The notes under the pieces were generated by a model, which saw only the letters and a list, made by a program, of their open reading frames with translations, did not search any database and was not told the DNA's origin. Positions 1 through 9,500 of a stretch of 64,000 nt of DNA are shown here, in pieces. The translations under genes and the position numbers were made by a program. The DNA comes from Prevotella sp. P2-180 (GTDB taxonomy: Bacteria; Bacteroidota; Bacteroidia; Bacteroidales; Bacteroidaceae). The stretch spans positions 1 through 64,000 of the forward strand of contig NZ_NPJI01000029.1 in the NCBI RefSeq assembly GCF_002251435.1, read 5' to 3'. Each line of letters opens with the position of its first letter. The first letter of the stretch is position 1.

Positions 1-124
1 GAGAGGTCAGACTCCAAGGTTATGTCTATGCACAAAGAGTTGAGTGTGAAGAGCCGTGTGAGGGGAGACTTTCACGCACGGTTCTGTGAGAGGGTGAGGG
101 TGAAACTCCCTCGCTCTACTCGAC
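1..124 (+). ncRNA. Group II intron 3' end (domains V and VI), partial
   Basis: The first bases carry a domain V hairpin (about 49-85: GAGCCGTGTG ... CACGCACGGTTC, with a GAGA-like terminal loop) followed by a domain VI-like stem (about 90-118) and an intron-type 3' end CTACTCGAC at 114-124. This order and the conserved GAGCCG/CGGTTC pairing are characteristic of bacterial group II introns, which are self-splicing retroelements. The intron body and any reverse transcriptase lie before the window. The exact splice point is inferred. Confidence 0.8.
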
Positions 125-236
125 CTACGACCCTCTTTTTTATATTATTAATTGGAGTTTTGGACGTAATATTCGTCCTGAAAGGTAGGGCGCAATAAGA
201 CAAACGTAACTTGAATTGGAAAAATAAAAAGTTGCA

Positions 237-316
237 AAACGTCTGTCACTGTCACCTTGATTTTTTAAACTCTTGTTTATCAGTGTGCTGACTTTCCGTT
301 GTGGTGACAGACGTTT
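237..316. repeat. Inverted repeat with 13-bp perfect arms
   Basis: AAACGTCTGTCAC (237-249) is repeated in inverted form as GTGACAGACGTTT (304-316), 54 bp apart. The core GGTGACAGA/TCTGTCACC recurs several more times up to position 895. The loop holds no gene. Function unknown; it may be an end of a small mobile element or a protein-binding site. Confidence 0.6.
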
Positions 317-443
317 CGAAAAAGGGGCTAAGACCGCATCGTTATAGGGCTTTTTGGTGACGATGATTATGCTTTTTTTGCCCTTTTTCTTGCATTTCCG
401 CTGTTTTTGGGGACTATTTTCAAGGAAAAAGACTCTATAACCT

Positions 444-542
444 ATGGAAAATAAGGAATATCAGAAACGCATTACTGCAGTGTTCCGAAAGTATGGCTAT
501 GACAAAGACAATCTTTTCGACGAATACGTCCTTGGTTATTAA
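444..542 (+). CDS. Possible small ORF, 32 aa, function unknown
   Basis: An ATG at 444 opens a 32-residue frame (MENKEYQKRITAVFRKYGYD...) ending in TAA at 540-542, just before the 23-bp array. The composition is protein-like, charged and probably helical, and an AAGGAAAAAG stretch about 13-23 bases upstream could serve ribosome binding. I do not recognise the family. It may be a real small protein or the N-terminal stub of a gene truncated by the following repeats. Confidence 0.3.
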   Translation: MENKEYQKRITAVFRKYGYDKDNLFDEYVLGY

Positions 543-557
543 TCCGCAAGGAACGCA

Positions 558-718
558 GTTGAGACGGCCGTTCCATAACTGTTGAGACGGCTGTTCCATA
601 ATTGTTGAGACGGCTGTTCCATAACTGTGGAACACTCGTGACCATAATTATGGAACGGTTGTCTCATACAGTATGGAACAACCGTGATATTGACTATGGA
701 ACAAGTGTCCCATTCCTT
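558..718. repeat. 23-bp periodic array, seven units, orientation reversing
   Basis: Three near-identical direct units of 23 bp (558-580, 581-603, 604-626; GTTGAGACGGCTGTTCCATA plus AMT) are followed without loss of period by four more diverged units (627, 650, 673, 696) in which the GTTCCATA core appears inverted as TATGGAAC. The array therefore has a head-to-head centre near 626. No coding frame explains it. It could bind a protein or be a decayed element. Confidence 0.7.
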
Positions 719-800
719 TCCTATGTTATTGTACAACCGCAAACGTAATTGGTTGACTTGCGAAGTCCGGGTGCTTCCTACTATGTGAATGGCATCAAGG

Positions 801-832
801 AAAGGTGACAGAGGAAATCGTCTGTCACCTTT
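801..832. repeat. Perfect hairpin, 12-bp arms
   Basis: AAAGGTGACAGA (801-812) and TCTGTCACCTTT (821-832) pair perfectly around an 8-nt loop. The same GGTGACAGA core is found at 237-316 and again at 879-895. It could act as a terminator in either direction, but neither side has a gene that needs one. Between 125 and 1091 I see nothing else apart from the small ORF and repeats listed. Confidence 0.6.
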
Positions 833-1091
833 CTGTCACTACATCAAACTACTGTATATCAAGTTATTATACCGATATGGTGACAGATGACAGATAAAAC
901 AAAACATTTCACGCAATAAAAGAGTTTCGGAAGTTACTTTCTCGTTTATTGCTATCGTATTTCTTGACAAGCCCCTGAAGAGGTCAGTAGAAAGGAGATC
1001 GCACAATAGTGAGAAAATGACAGTAGTGCCAATAGAAGTTACATGATAAGGTATTTCATTTACTGATAATTCCAAGTTTTTGCCTTAAGGC

Positions 1092-1122
1092 ATTGTTATT
1101 TTGAAAAAATATAGTAACTTTG
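1092..1122 (+). promoter_or_regulatory. Bacteroidota-type promoter for recO
   Basis: ATTG (1092-1095, matching the -33 box) and TAACTTTG (1115-1122, matching TAnnTTTG) are 19 bp apart. Transcription should start near 1129, about 30 bp before the recO ATG. Confidence 0.65.
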
Positions 1123-1159
1123 CATCAGGAATAAACAAATAACAACTTAACGGCGTGAT

Positions 1160-1888
1160 ATGCAGATAAAAACGAAGGCGATAGTGCTTCATTCATTCAA
1201 GTATAACGACAATCGTATTATAGTCGATTTCTACACTCTCGACTGCGGAAGATTGTCGGTTGCCGTTACTGTGTCGAACAGCAGGAAGGCGAAGTTTCGA
1301 AAGACACTGTTCTCACCGCTCACACTATTAAATATTGAGGTCGATGTGCGCCAGCGGGCTGGACTGCAGAAACTCATCGACGCTTCCATTCTCTGCCCCA
1401 TGTCGTCCATTCCATTCCAACCGGAGAAGACGGCAATAGCCCTCTTCGTGGCGGAGTTTCTGTCCCATGCCCTGAAGGGCGAGCAGGCAAACATGCCTCT
1501 TTTCGACTATATTGCTGACGGAATACAGTTTCTCGACCTTGCCGACGACGGCTTTGCAAACTTCCATATCGTATTCCTGCTTCGCCTGCCTCTCTTCCTT
1601 GGCTTTATGCCAAATCTCGACGACTACACCGAAGGCGACATCTTCGACCTTCGCGGCAGCACCTTCGTCAGCGTTGTTCCTTCCCACAAGGACTTCCTCA
1701 ACGTGAGCGAGTCGGCACTGATAGGAACAATGATGCGAATGAATTTCCGCACCATGCGTCTCTTTCGTCTCTCCCATGCCGACCGCAACAGGCTTCTCGA
1801 CATCATTGTAGTCTATTTCCGTTGCCATCTTCCCGACTTCCCCGACCTCAATTCCCTTCCGGTGCTACGGGAGTTGTATAGAGTTTAG
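1160..1888 (+). CDS. recO: DNA repair protein RecO
   Basis: This 242-residue protein has the RecO layout: an N-terminal OB-fold opening MQIKTKAIVLHSFKYNDN (residues 1-80, single-stranded DNA and SSB binding) and a helical C-terminal half. RecO anneals single strands and, with RecR and RecF, loads RecA at gaps in the cytoplasm. The Cys4 zinc finger of many RecO proteins is not visible, as is usual for the Bacteroidota form. It stands alone after a recognisable promoter and converges on the PUL 1 regulator, with 33 bp between the stops. Confidence 0.9.
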   Translation: MQIKTKAIVLHSFKYNDNRIIVDFYTLDCGRLSVAVTVSNSRKAKFRKTLFSPLTLLNIEVDVRQRAGLQKLIDASILCPMSSIPFQPEKTAIALFVAEFLSHALKGEQANMPLFDYIADGIQFLDLADDGFANFHIVFLLRLPLFLGFMPNLDDYTEGDIFDLRGSTFVSVVPSHKDFLNVSESALIGTMMRMNFRTMRLFRLSHADRNRLLDIIVVYFRCHLPDFPDLNSLPVLRELYRV

Positions 1889-1921
1889 GACTCAACTTTA
1901 GTATTTAAAGAAGTTTCTTTT

Positions 1922-4879
1922 TCACTCTGTCAGGTTGCGTTTGACAAATTCTGACGGGGGCATTCCGAACTCTTCTTTGAAACACTGCCGGAAATAGGCT
2001 GGTGTGCTGTAGCCAAGGCGGAAGGCTATTTCAGAGATGCTCAGCTTGCCTTGGATGAGCATTTCTTCTGCCTGTTTCATTTTCACCTTGTTGATAAACT
2101 CGTTTGGTCCCATTCCCGTCAGCGATTTCATCTTGCGGTAGAGCGACGAAGTGCTCATGTTCATCTCGCCGGCGATGAAGGAAATGTCGAGACGACCCGA
2201 CGACAGGTTGTCGCTGATGATGGTGGCGACCTGACGAATGAACGAGTTTTCGTTCTCCTGCAGGTATTCCTGCGCCAGTCGCCGTTTCTCCTCGTTTTCG
2301 TCGCGCGCTTCCTTTTCCGCAAGTTTGTCGCGTGCCTCCCGTTCGGCGTTGATGTAGAACTGCAGCTTTTCTTGGTTAAGAGCCATCTCGTGCTGCTGTT
2401 TTGCTGCCTTCATGCGGTATTCGTGGCGGCGAATCATGCGTCGGCGATAGACAATGAAATTATATGCCACGATGGCTATGAGCAGGACAACATAGATTGT
2501 CACAGCCCACCATGACCGCCACAAGGGTGGCGCCACCGTGATGTGCAATGTGGCTGTCTGCTTGCTCCATTCACCGCCCTTCAGTCGGCATCGCACCTCA
2601 AGTGTGTAGCTGCCCGGTGAGAGGTTGCGGAAAGTCACCTGGCTTCCGGCAGTGACATCAAACCAGTGGGCGCCCAGTTCGCGAAGCCTGTAAGAGTATG
2701 CCACCTCGCTTTCCAAGGCGAAGTCGCGGGTGTTGAAACCTATGGAAAAGGTGTTTTGCGTGTAGTCGAGACTTACCTCTGTGGTGTTGACTATAGGAAT
2801 CATGATGTCTTTCGTGGAGACGCCGCCTGCCGACACCGATGTCTCGCCGTAGATGGTCAGCGAGGTGAACTGAAGCAACAGGTCGGGATGAGGTTTGGTA
2901 ATGTCGATGGGGTTGAATTTGCATATTCCGCCATTATATCCGAAATAGAGATTTCCGTTGCCGTCGGTGGTCACGGCACCGTTGCTGAACTCTCCGTAGC
3001 CGATGTAGTCGTTGTTCGGGAAGTTCATCACGCGGCGTGTCTTGTAGTCGATGTATGCCAGTCCCTTGTTGGTGCTTAGCCAGAGCAGTTGGTTGCTGTC
3101 GATGGCTATTGCCCTTATTTGTTGGTTTACAAGTCCGTCACGTTTGGTGAATGTGGTGGTTTTTCCGTTGTCGAACACCACGAGTCCTGCCGACGTCGCC
3201 ACTGCCATGATGCCTCGTCCCACATGCAGGATGTGGTTGATGGCATTTGAGCAGAATCCGTTGTTGGTATGGTAGTTTTTTATCCGTTTCATCGCTGGCG
3301 AGAGAATGGACAGTCCTTGTCCGAAGGTGCCAATCCAGTAGTTGCCCTGACTGTCCCGCGAGATGCTGTGTACGTTGTCTTCCCCGATGCCGGAGTTGCG
3401 TGTGTCGTAGTGGCGTGTGAGTTGTCCCTCCTTGTCAATCACATATATTCCCGACCCTGTGCCTATGAGCATGTTGCCGTTGATGTCCTCGAAGAAGCAG
3501 CGCACATCGGCGTGTGTGTTTCCGTTTTGCGGTTCGAGTTTTATTGCCCTGAACTGCAGCGTGTTCTCGTCAGCCATGGCGACCCATCCTCCATAGCTTC
3601 CAAACCACAGTTTTCCGTCAGAACTTCTGTATGCGGTGTCGAAGGTGTTGTCGGAAGTGCCGAGTTGTTCGGTGCTCAGTGTTGCCTTGCGTTGTCCGTT
3701 CTCAATCATCACCACTCCACCTCCGTCCATTGCCGCCCAAAGCCTGTTGTGGCTGTCGAAACAGAGTCCGAGAACAGTCTTGTCGGTAAGGCTTCTTGTG
3801 TTTGACACATTGGGGTCGAAGGGGAAAGTGCTGAACATCGACGGACGGTGGCTGATGAAGTTCAGTCCTCCGCTCCATGTGCCGAGCCAGATGTTGCCGT
3901 ATCTGTCTTTGAAGATGCTGCGTACTGAAGGTGACGAGAGGTCTTCCGACCGATACCAATAGCCTATGTGTTCAATCTTTGGGTGCAGGAGATTTTGGGT
4001 GTCGATGACATACACTCCGCACAGTTCCACCGCCACCCACATCTGCCTGTCAATATATGCGAGAGTGGAGATATTGCCCGATTTCAACGGTGTGGGCACG
4101 TCGTCGATGGCGTCGAACCGAAGCAGTCTGTTCTCTTGCGGGTAATATACGGCGAGTCCGTTGTTGGTGGCTGTCCACACCCGACCGTCGTCGTCAATCA
4201 CTATTTTGTTCACTCCTGCCCCTGGCAGGCATTTGTCGCCATCACCTTTCTTAATATTAACAGCGTGTCGCGATCCGATGTCGATGATGCTCATTCCCTT
4301 GCTATTATGTCCCACATAGAGGTGTCCGTGGCTATCGTCGGCAATGCTCCAGACGCGGTTTTCGGGCAGTCCGCTCACGGTGGCGGTGTTGAAATGCCTG
4401 CAACTGCCGGTAGTCTTGTCAAGAAGTTCCACTCCTTGCCAAAAGGTGCTTACCCATATCTTGGTGCTGTCGGCAGTCGGGGCTATTGACGTTATGTCGT
4501 TGGTGGCAATGCTGTTAGGGTCTTTGGGATTGTGGCGATAGTAGGTGAGTTTTCCGCTTTCCACATTGTATGAAGCCAGTCCGTCGCGTTGTGCCCCAAT
4601 CCACACGAGCGGTTCCTTGGCATCGGAAAAGACCACGTTGAGTGCCACGCCTTTGGTGCTATCGCGGTTGCTGTTGACATAGAAAGTGCGGAAATTGCTT
4701 CCGTCCAACGACGAGAGTCCCTCTTCGGTGGCGAACCAAAGGAATCCATGCTTGTCTTGGGTGATGCCGTTGACATAGTTGCTCGAAAGCCCGTCGCGTA
4801 TATCAAATTTCTGTATGTTCCTTTGTGCCCTGCTTTTGATGCAGAACAGTGAGATGAGAATGATGGTTAGGTATTTCAT
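1922..4879 (-). CDS. SusR-like PUL regulator: propeller, Y_Y_Y, TM, AraC domain, no kinase
   Basis: I place the start at 4879 (MKYLTIILISLFCIKSRAQ, a signal peptide or N-terminal anchor), 12 codons inside the longest frame. The 985-residue protein then has a long periplasmic series of two-component-regulator propeller repeats (about 20-680; motifs such as GFLWFATEEGLS and GNIWLGTWSGG), a Y_Y_Y domain (about 700-780), one membrane segment (WAVTIYVVLLIAIVAYNF, about 785-807), a charged coiled coil (about 810-880) and a C-terminal AraC-type helix-turn-helix (LSISEIAFRLGYSTPAYFRQCFK in two pieces, about 885-985). Histidine kinase, ATPase and receiver domains of classical hybrid systems are absent, so glycan binding outside is probably coupled directly to DNA binding. 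It diverges from the PUL 1 operon and most likely controls it. Confidence 0.9.
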   Translation of the reverse strand: MKYLTIILISLFCIKSRAQRNIQKFDIRDGLSSNYVNGITQDKHGFLWFATEEGLSSLDGSNFRTFYVNSNRDSTKGVALNVVFSDAKEPLVWIGAQRDGLASYNVESGKLTYYRHNPKDPNSIATNDITSIAPTADSTKIWVSTFWQGVELLDKTTGSCRHFNTATVSGLPENRVWSIADDSHGHLYVGHNSKGMSIIDIGSRHAVNIKKGDGDKCLPGAGVNKIVIDDDGRVWTATNNGLAVYYPQENRLLRFDAIDDVPTPLKSGNISTLAYIDRQMWVAVELCGVYVIDTQNLLHPKIEHIGYWYRSEDLSSPSVRSIFKDRYGNIWLGTWSGGLNFISHRPSMFSTFPFDPNVSNTRSLTDKTVLGLCFDSHNRLWAAMDGGGVVMIENGQRKATLSTEQLGTSDNTFDTAYRSSDGKLWFGSYGGWVAMADENTLQFRAIKLEPQNGNTHADVRCFFEDINGNMLIGTGSGIYVIDKEGQLTRHYDTRNSGIGEDNVHSISRDSQGNYWIGTFGQGLSILSPAMKRIKNYHTNNGFCSNAINHILHVGRGIMAVATSAGLVVFDNGKTTTFTKRDGLVNQQIRAIAIDSNQLLWLSTNKGLAYIDYKTRRVMNFPNNDYIGYGEFSNGAVTTDGNGNLYFGYNGGICKFNPIDITKPHPDLLLQFTSLTIYGETSVSAGGVSTKDIMIPIVNTTEVSLDYTQNTFSIGFNTRDFALESEVAYSYRLRELGAHWFDVTAGSQVTFRNLSPGSYTLEVRCRLKGGEWSKQTATLHITVAPPLWRSWWAVTIYVVLLIAIVAYNFIVYRRRMIRRHEYRMKAAKQQHEMALNQEKLQFYINAEREARDKLAEKEARDENEEKRRLAQEYLQENENSFIRQVATIISDNLSSGRLDISFIAGEMNMSTSSLYRKMKSLTGMGPNEFINKVKMKQAEEMLIQGKLSISEIAFRLGYSTPAYFRQCFKEEFGMPPSEFVKRNLTE

Positions 4880-4903
4880 AATGCGTACTGCTTGTTTCTT
4901 CTG

Positions 4904-4911
4904 CAAAGATA
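4904..4911 (-). promoter_or_regulatory. -7 box for the PUL 1 regulator
   Basis: On the minus strand this reads TATCTTTG followed by CAGAAG, matching TAnnTTTG. It lies 24 bp before the chosen start codon, which supports 4879 rather than 4915 as the start. No good TTTG is seen at -33. Confidence 0.5.
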
Positions 4912-4940
4912 ACAAAAGAAACGAAAAAACAACACATTAT

Positions 4941-4997
4941 GGGGTAAAAATCTTGCATTTGAACGAAAAACCATTCTATTTGCACGATTTTTATACC
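4941..4997. promoter_or_regulatory. Inverted repeat, candidate operator for PUL 1 regulator
   Basis: GGGGTAAAAATCTTGCATTT (4941-4960) matches the reverse complement of 4978-4997 at 15 of 20 positions, with the shared core TAAAAATC-x-TGCA. It sits in the regulator/lipoprotein divergent intergenic region, just upstream of the -7 box at 5019-5026. Binding by the AraC domain is an inference. Confidence 0.45.
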
Positions 4998-5018
4998 ATT
5001 ATGAATTAAAAACAATAA

Positions 5019-5026
5019 TAATTTTG
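5019..5026 (+). promoter_or_regulatory. -7 box of the PUL 1 operon
   Basis: TAATTTTG followed by CAGCC matches TAnnTTTG and lies 70 bp before the lipoprotein start. There is no clear TTTG at -33, as expected for a promoter that needs an activator. Confidence 0.5.
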
Positions 5027-5096
5027 CAGCCGAATCAAACGACAATGGACCAAATTTGGAAATAATGACTAACAATAATAATAATAATTAAAAACA

Positions 5097-6554
5097 ATGA
5101 GAAAATCGAATCATTCCCTATTGGCGGCATTGCTTGCCATGACAGCTGTGACTTTTGCCACGAGCTGTAGTGATGACGACAACTTCAGCGATGTTGACGG
5201 TAAGGCTCCTACCATTGCGTTGGAGACCGACCACATACAGACTGAGGCTGGACGACAGTTTACCATTGCGGGTCAGGTGAAGGATGCCGACGGTATTCGC
5301 AGCATCCGACTCCAGAACAGCGACATGCTGCTCGACAAGACCATCAATCTGCTTGAACTTTATGGCGACTCGCTTATCTACGACTATAAGCTCGCCTATA
5401 AGTACACCTCTAAGAAAGACTGGACCGACAGCAGTTCATTTCCTGTAAACATAACAGTGGAGGACATTGGCGGACGCACCACTTCTGCCACACTTACTGT
5501 TAGTGCCGACGGCGACTTTACAAATCCGGAGTTTGCCGTTGCACCGTCGGGTGAGCTGACAGTGCTGGTGCAGAATCCTAAGCTGACTCTCGGTTTCACC
5601 GTGAAGGACAACAAACGGCTGGATTATGTCCAGGTGGAATGTCCTGCACTGGGCATCAACGACCGCATCGACGCTGCAGGACAGGCTGAGATGCAGATAA
5701 AGAAGGTTTATGACGTGCCGAGCGAGAAGCAGAGCTGCCTGCTTACGGTGACAGCCTACGACAAGTTTAACAATAAGGTGATGGCTCAGAGCACAGTGAA
5801 CGTTGACGAGATGCCGGACTTCGAGAAGATGTATCTTGCCGACGTGGAATCTGCCAAGGACCTCACAAGCGACGTCTATGGCGTGCCAATGGTTATTGAC
5901 CATACAGGACCATACGAATACACCGCACACTACTACAACCAGAAGGCAGGCACTAAGGTGCGCTTCATACCACAGATGACCGACTTTGAGCCAATCTGCT
6001 TCGGTGTTGACCCAAGCGACAACAGTGTGCTCATCAACGACGCGTCTTCCGCCCTCGGCATTGAGCTTAACGAGGTAGCCTACTACGAGATAAAGCTGAA
6101 CATCGTGACCGGCGCATATAGCGTGAAGACCTACGAGCCGACAACAGAGAAGATGACCCTCGACGGTTCCACCACTATCGACTTCGGCGACGGTTCAGGC
6201 GCGCAACCGGCACAGATTTGTCTTGCGGGAGGTGGTCTGCCAGGCACTCCAAGCTGGACAACCAACCAGAACAACGACGCCTTCATCTTGAGTCAGGACG
6301 CCGCAAACAAGTATCTGCTCTACCGCGAGTGCGAACTTGAGGCAGGCACCGAGATAGAATATACCATTAGCCAGACACACTGGTGGGGCTGGTGGCCAGA
6401 GCCATATTGGCGCTTCGACGGTTCGGAGTTCAACGAGAAGAACGTGAAGAACGGTGGTGAAAACATGAAAAAGAGCAAGGTGCCGGCAACAGGCAAGTAC
6501 CGCATAGAGTTTGACTACCACCTGCTCCGGTCAAGAATCATTCCGGTGAAGTAA
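5097..6554 (+). CDS. SusE/SusF-like surface glycan-binding lipoprotein
   Basis: This 485-residue protein begins with a lipoprotein signal peptide (FATSC at the lipobox, Cys near residue 24) followed at once by SDDDN, an acidic surface-export signal. The body looks like several beta-sandwich domains (APTIALETDHIQTEAGRQ near 36-54; VNITVEDIGGRTTSATLTV near 118-136) and ends in a Trp-rich region (HWWGWWPEPYWRF near 430) that could present a sugar-binding platform. It opens the PUL 1 operon, 35 bp before SusC. By position and features it is an outer-membrane glycan-binding protein of the SusE/SusF kind; the ligand is not evident from sequence. Confidence 0.75.
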   Translation: MRKSNHSLLAALLAMTAVTFATSCSDDDNFSDVDGKAPTIALETDHIQTEAGRQFTIAGQVKDADGIRSIRLQNSDMLLDKTINLLELYGDSLIYDYKLAYKYTSKKDWTDSSSFPVNITVEDIGGRTTSATLTVSADGDFTNPEFAVAPSGELTVLVQNPKLTLGFTVKDNKRLDYVQVECPALGINDRIDAAGQAEMQIKKVYDVPSEKQSCLLTVTAYDKFNNKVMAQSTVNVDEMPDFEKMYLADVESAKDLTSDVYGVPMVIDHTGPYEYTAHYYNQKAGTKVRFIPQMTDFEPICFGVDPSDNSVLINDASSALGIELNEVAYYEIKLNIVTGAYSVKTYEPTTEKMTLDGSTTIDFGDGSGAQPAQICLAGGGLPGTPSWTTNQNNDAFILSQDAANKYLLYRECELEAGTEIEYTISQTHWWGWWPEPYWRFDGSEFNEKNVKNGGENMKKSKVPATGKYRIEFDYHLLRSRIIPVK

Positions 6555-6589
6555 CACATTTTCATAATTAACAAAAACGCTAAGAACGT

Positions 6590-9500
6590 ATGAAAAGATA
6601 TATTTTGACATTCGTTGTCGCTTTGTTAGCGCTGATAGCCAATGCGCAAAAAGTGACAGTAACGGGACAGGTGACATCGTCGCTCGACAAGGAGCCACTC
6701 ATTGGCGTCACCGTGTTGATAAAAGGTACTGGAACAGGTGCAGTGACCGACTTCGACGGCAACTATACCATCCAGGCGGAGAAAAACTCCACATTGGTAT
6801 TCTCAATGATTGGCTACAAGACCAAGGAATACAAGGTGGGAACAACAAACACCACGTTCAACGTGGCTCTCGACGACACGAGCAACGACCTCAACGAGGT
6901 GGTGGTAATCGGTTACGGTGTAGCAAAGAAAGGCGACCTAACCAGTTCCATCTCTGCCATCAAGGGCGACAAGCTCGACAAGATGTCAACAGGTAACGTG
7001 ATGAGCGCGTTGCAGGGACAGGTGAACGGTGTGCAGGTGTCAACGGCAGGTGGTCCGGGATCATCGCCACGCGTCATCATCCGTGGTATCTCAACAGTGA
7101 ACGGCAGCGACCCTCTCTACGTTGTTGACGGAATGCCGGTGGGCACCAACATCAACTTCCTCAACCAGAACGACATCGAGAGCATGCAGGTGCTGAAGGA
7201 CGCGTCGGCGTCTGCCATCTACGGTACACGAGCCTCCAATGGTGTGGTTCTCATCACCACAAAGAAGGGCGCACTGGGCGCGACAAAGTTCACCGCCTCG
7301 GTAAGTGTAGGTTTCCAGACTCTCGCAAAGCCTGAGATAGCGTCGGCAGAGGAATATGAAAAGGTGTATAACGCACGCTACACCAACGACGGACAGAAGT
7401 CGCCATTCACCAATGGAGGCGCAAAGACCGACTGGTGGGACGAGTGTCTCAACAGCGTGGCACTGCAGCAGAACTACAACTTCGGTTTCTCAGGAGGCAA
7501 CGACAAGTTGCTCTACTCAGCCAACATCGGCTACTACCGCCAGGAATCACAGTATAAGGTGGGCGAATGGCAGAAACTCTCGGCACGCTTCTCAATGGAG
7601 TATAAGTTCAACAACATTGTGAAGGCAGGTATCGACATGACACCGCGCTACGAGCAGTGGGCAGACACCCCAAGCCTTATGGGAGCAATGATGTCGATGG
7701 ACCCGACAACGCCTATCATGCGTCCTGAGAGCGAGTGGACAAGCAACCCATACAGCAACTACGCCCGTTCGGCAAACAACCAGGAGTGGAACCCAGTGGC
7801 AAACATGTACCGCATGGACACCAACTCTGACGAGTACGGACTCCTTGCCACACCATTCATCAGCATCACCCCGATAGAAGGTCTTACCTTCCGTTCGCAG
7901 TTTGGCATCAACGCACACTTCCGCATGTCAGACGTCTTTACGCCAAACTTCTTCATCGACAACCTTGAGCAGGTGGAGAAGAACAAGGCAGAGCGCAAAA
8001 TGGATAACTGGGTTGACTGGAACTGGACAAACACACTGACCTACATGAAGCAGTTCAACAAGAAGCACAACCTCAACGTTATGGCAGGCTACACCATGGA
8101 ACGCTTCCAGTACTACTATCTGAACGGTTCGCGCGAGCTTATCCCGTCGAATGTTGAGGACATGCGCTACGTCAGCGCCGGTACGGACAACATGCAGGTT
8201 TCGGGCTCAAACACCTACTCTTCGCTGATCTCATATCTCGGACGTGTGATGTACAACTACGACGAGCGTTACTATCTCACTGCATCAATCCGTGTGGATG
8301 GTTCGTCGAAGTTCCCTACAGGCAACAAATACGCAACCTTCCCTGCTGTCAGCCTTGCATGGCGCATCACAGGCGAGGAATTCATGAAGAAGCAGAACGT
8401 GGTTGACGACCTCAAGCTCCGTCTCGGTTGGGGTAAGGTGGGTAACCAGAACATCGACAACTCAGCCTACGTTAGCTCCATCGGCACCATGCGCTACGTG
8501 TTCGGCAACCAGATTGGCATCGGTTCGCAAATAAGCTCCATCGGCAACAGCGGCATACAGTGGGAGACCGTTGAGGACTACAACGTGGGTCTCGACATGG
8601 CATTCCTCGGCAGCCGCCTGCGCGTCACCGCAGACTGGTTTATGAAGAAGAGCCACGACATGCTCCTGAAGAAAGACAACCTGCTGATTCTCGGCTACCC
8701 GATGTGGAACGGACAGATGTGGGAGAACATCGGTGAGATGAAGGCAACTGGTTGGGAACTCGGCATCAACTGGAACGACCGTGCCGGCGACTTCAACTAC
8801 GGTGTGGGCGTGAACCTCTCTTCCGTAAAGAACAAGGCAGTGACACTCAACGGTGACTACATCTACACCGGATCTCACAGCGGCGACTACATCATCCGCA
8901 ACGAGGCAGGCGAGCTGCTCAGCCAGTTCTATGGCTACACCGTTGACGGCATCTTCCAGAACGAGACAGAGGTGAACTCATACACAAGCCAGTATGGCGA
9001 CCTGATGCAGCCAAACGCCAAGCCAGGCGACTTCCGCTACAAAGACCTCAACCAGGACGGCACCATCGACGAGAAGGACAAGTCGTATATCGGCAATCCG
9101 TTCCCAGACCTCATGGTGGGTGTTAACCTCAACGCCTCATGGAAGAACTTCGACATCCTCGCCAACTTCTACGGCACCATAGGCAACGACATCTACAACC
9201 TGAACAAGGACCGCTACTTCGGCACCAACGGACAGAACGTGATAGCAGGCACCTACGACAAGGCATGGCGTCCGGACAACACCAACACCGACGTGCCACG
9301 CCTCTCGGTGAACGATGCCAACGGCAACCACAACAAGCCATCGACATTCTTCGTGGAGGACGGCAGCTACATGCGTCTGAAACTCTTGCAGATAGGTTAC
9401 ACCCTGCCAAAGAAGGTGTTCAACGACAAGCTGACGATGCGTCTCTCGCTTTCGGCACAGAACCTCTTCACCATCAGCGGATACTCAGGCATGGACCCGG

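Noticed and set aside
558..718. CRISPR or plasmid iterons
   Set aside because: No spacers, orientation changes in the middle, and no replication gene nearby.
1231..1828. Long antisense frames opposite recO and many others opposite the PUL genes
   Set aside because: They are shadows of the real genes in GC-richer coding sequence and show no family motifs, own promoters or ribosome sites.
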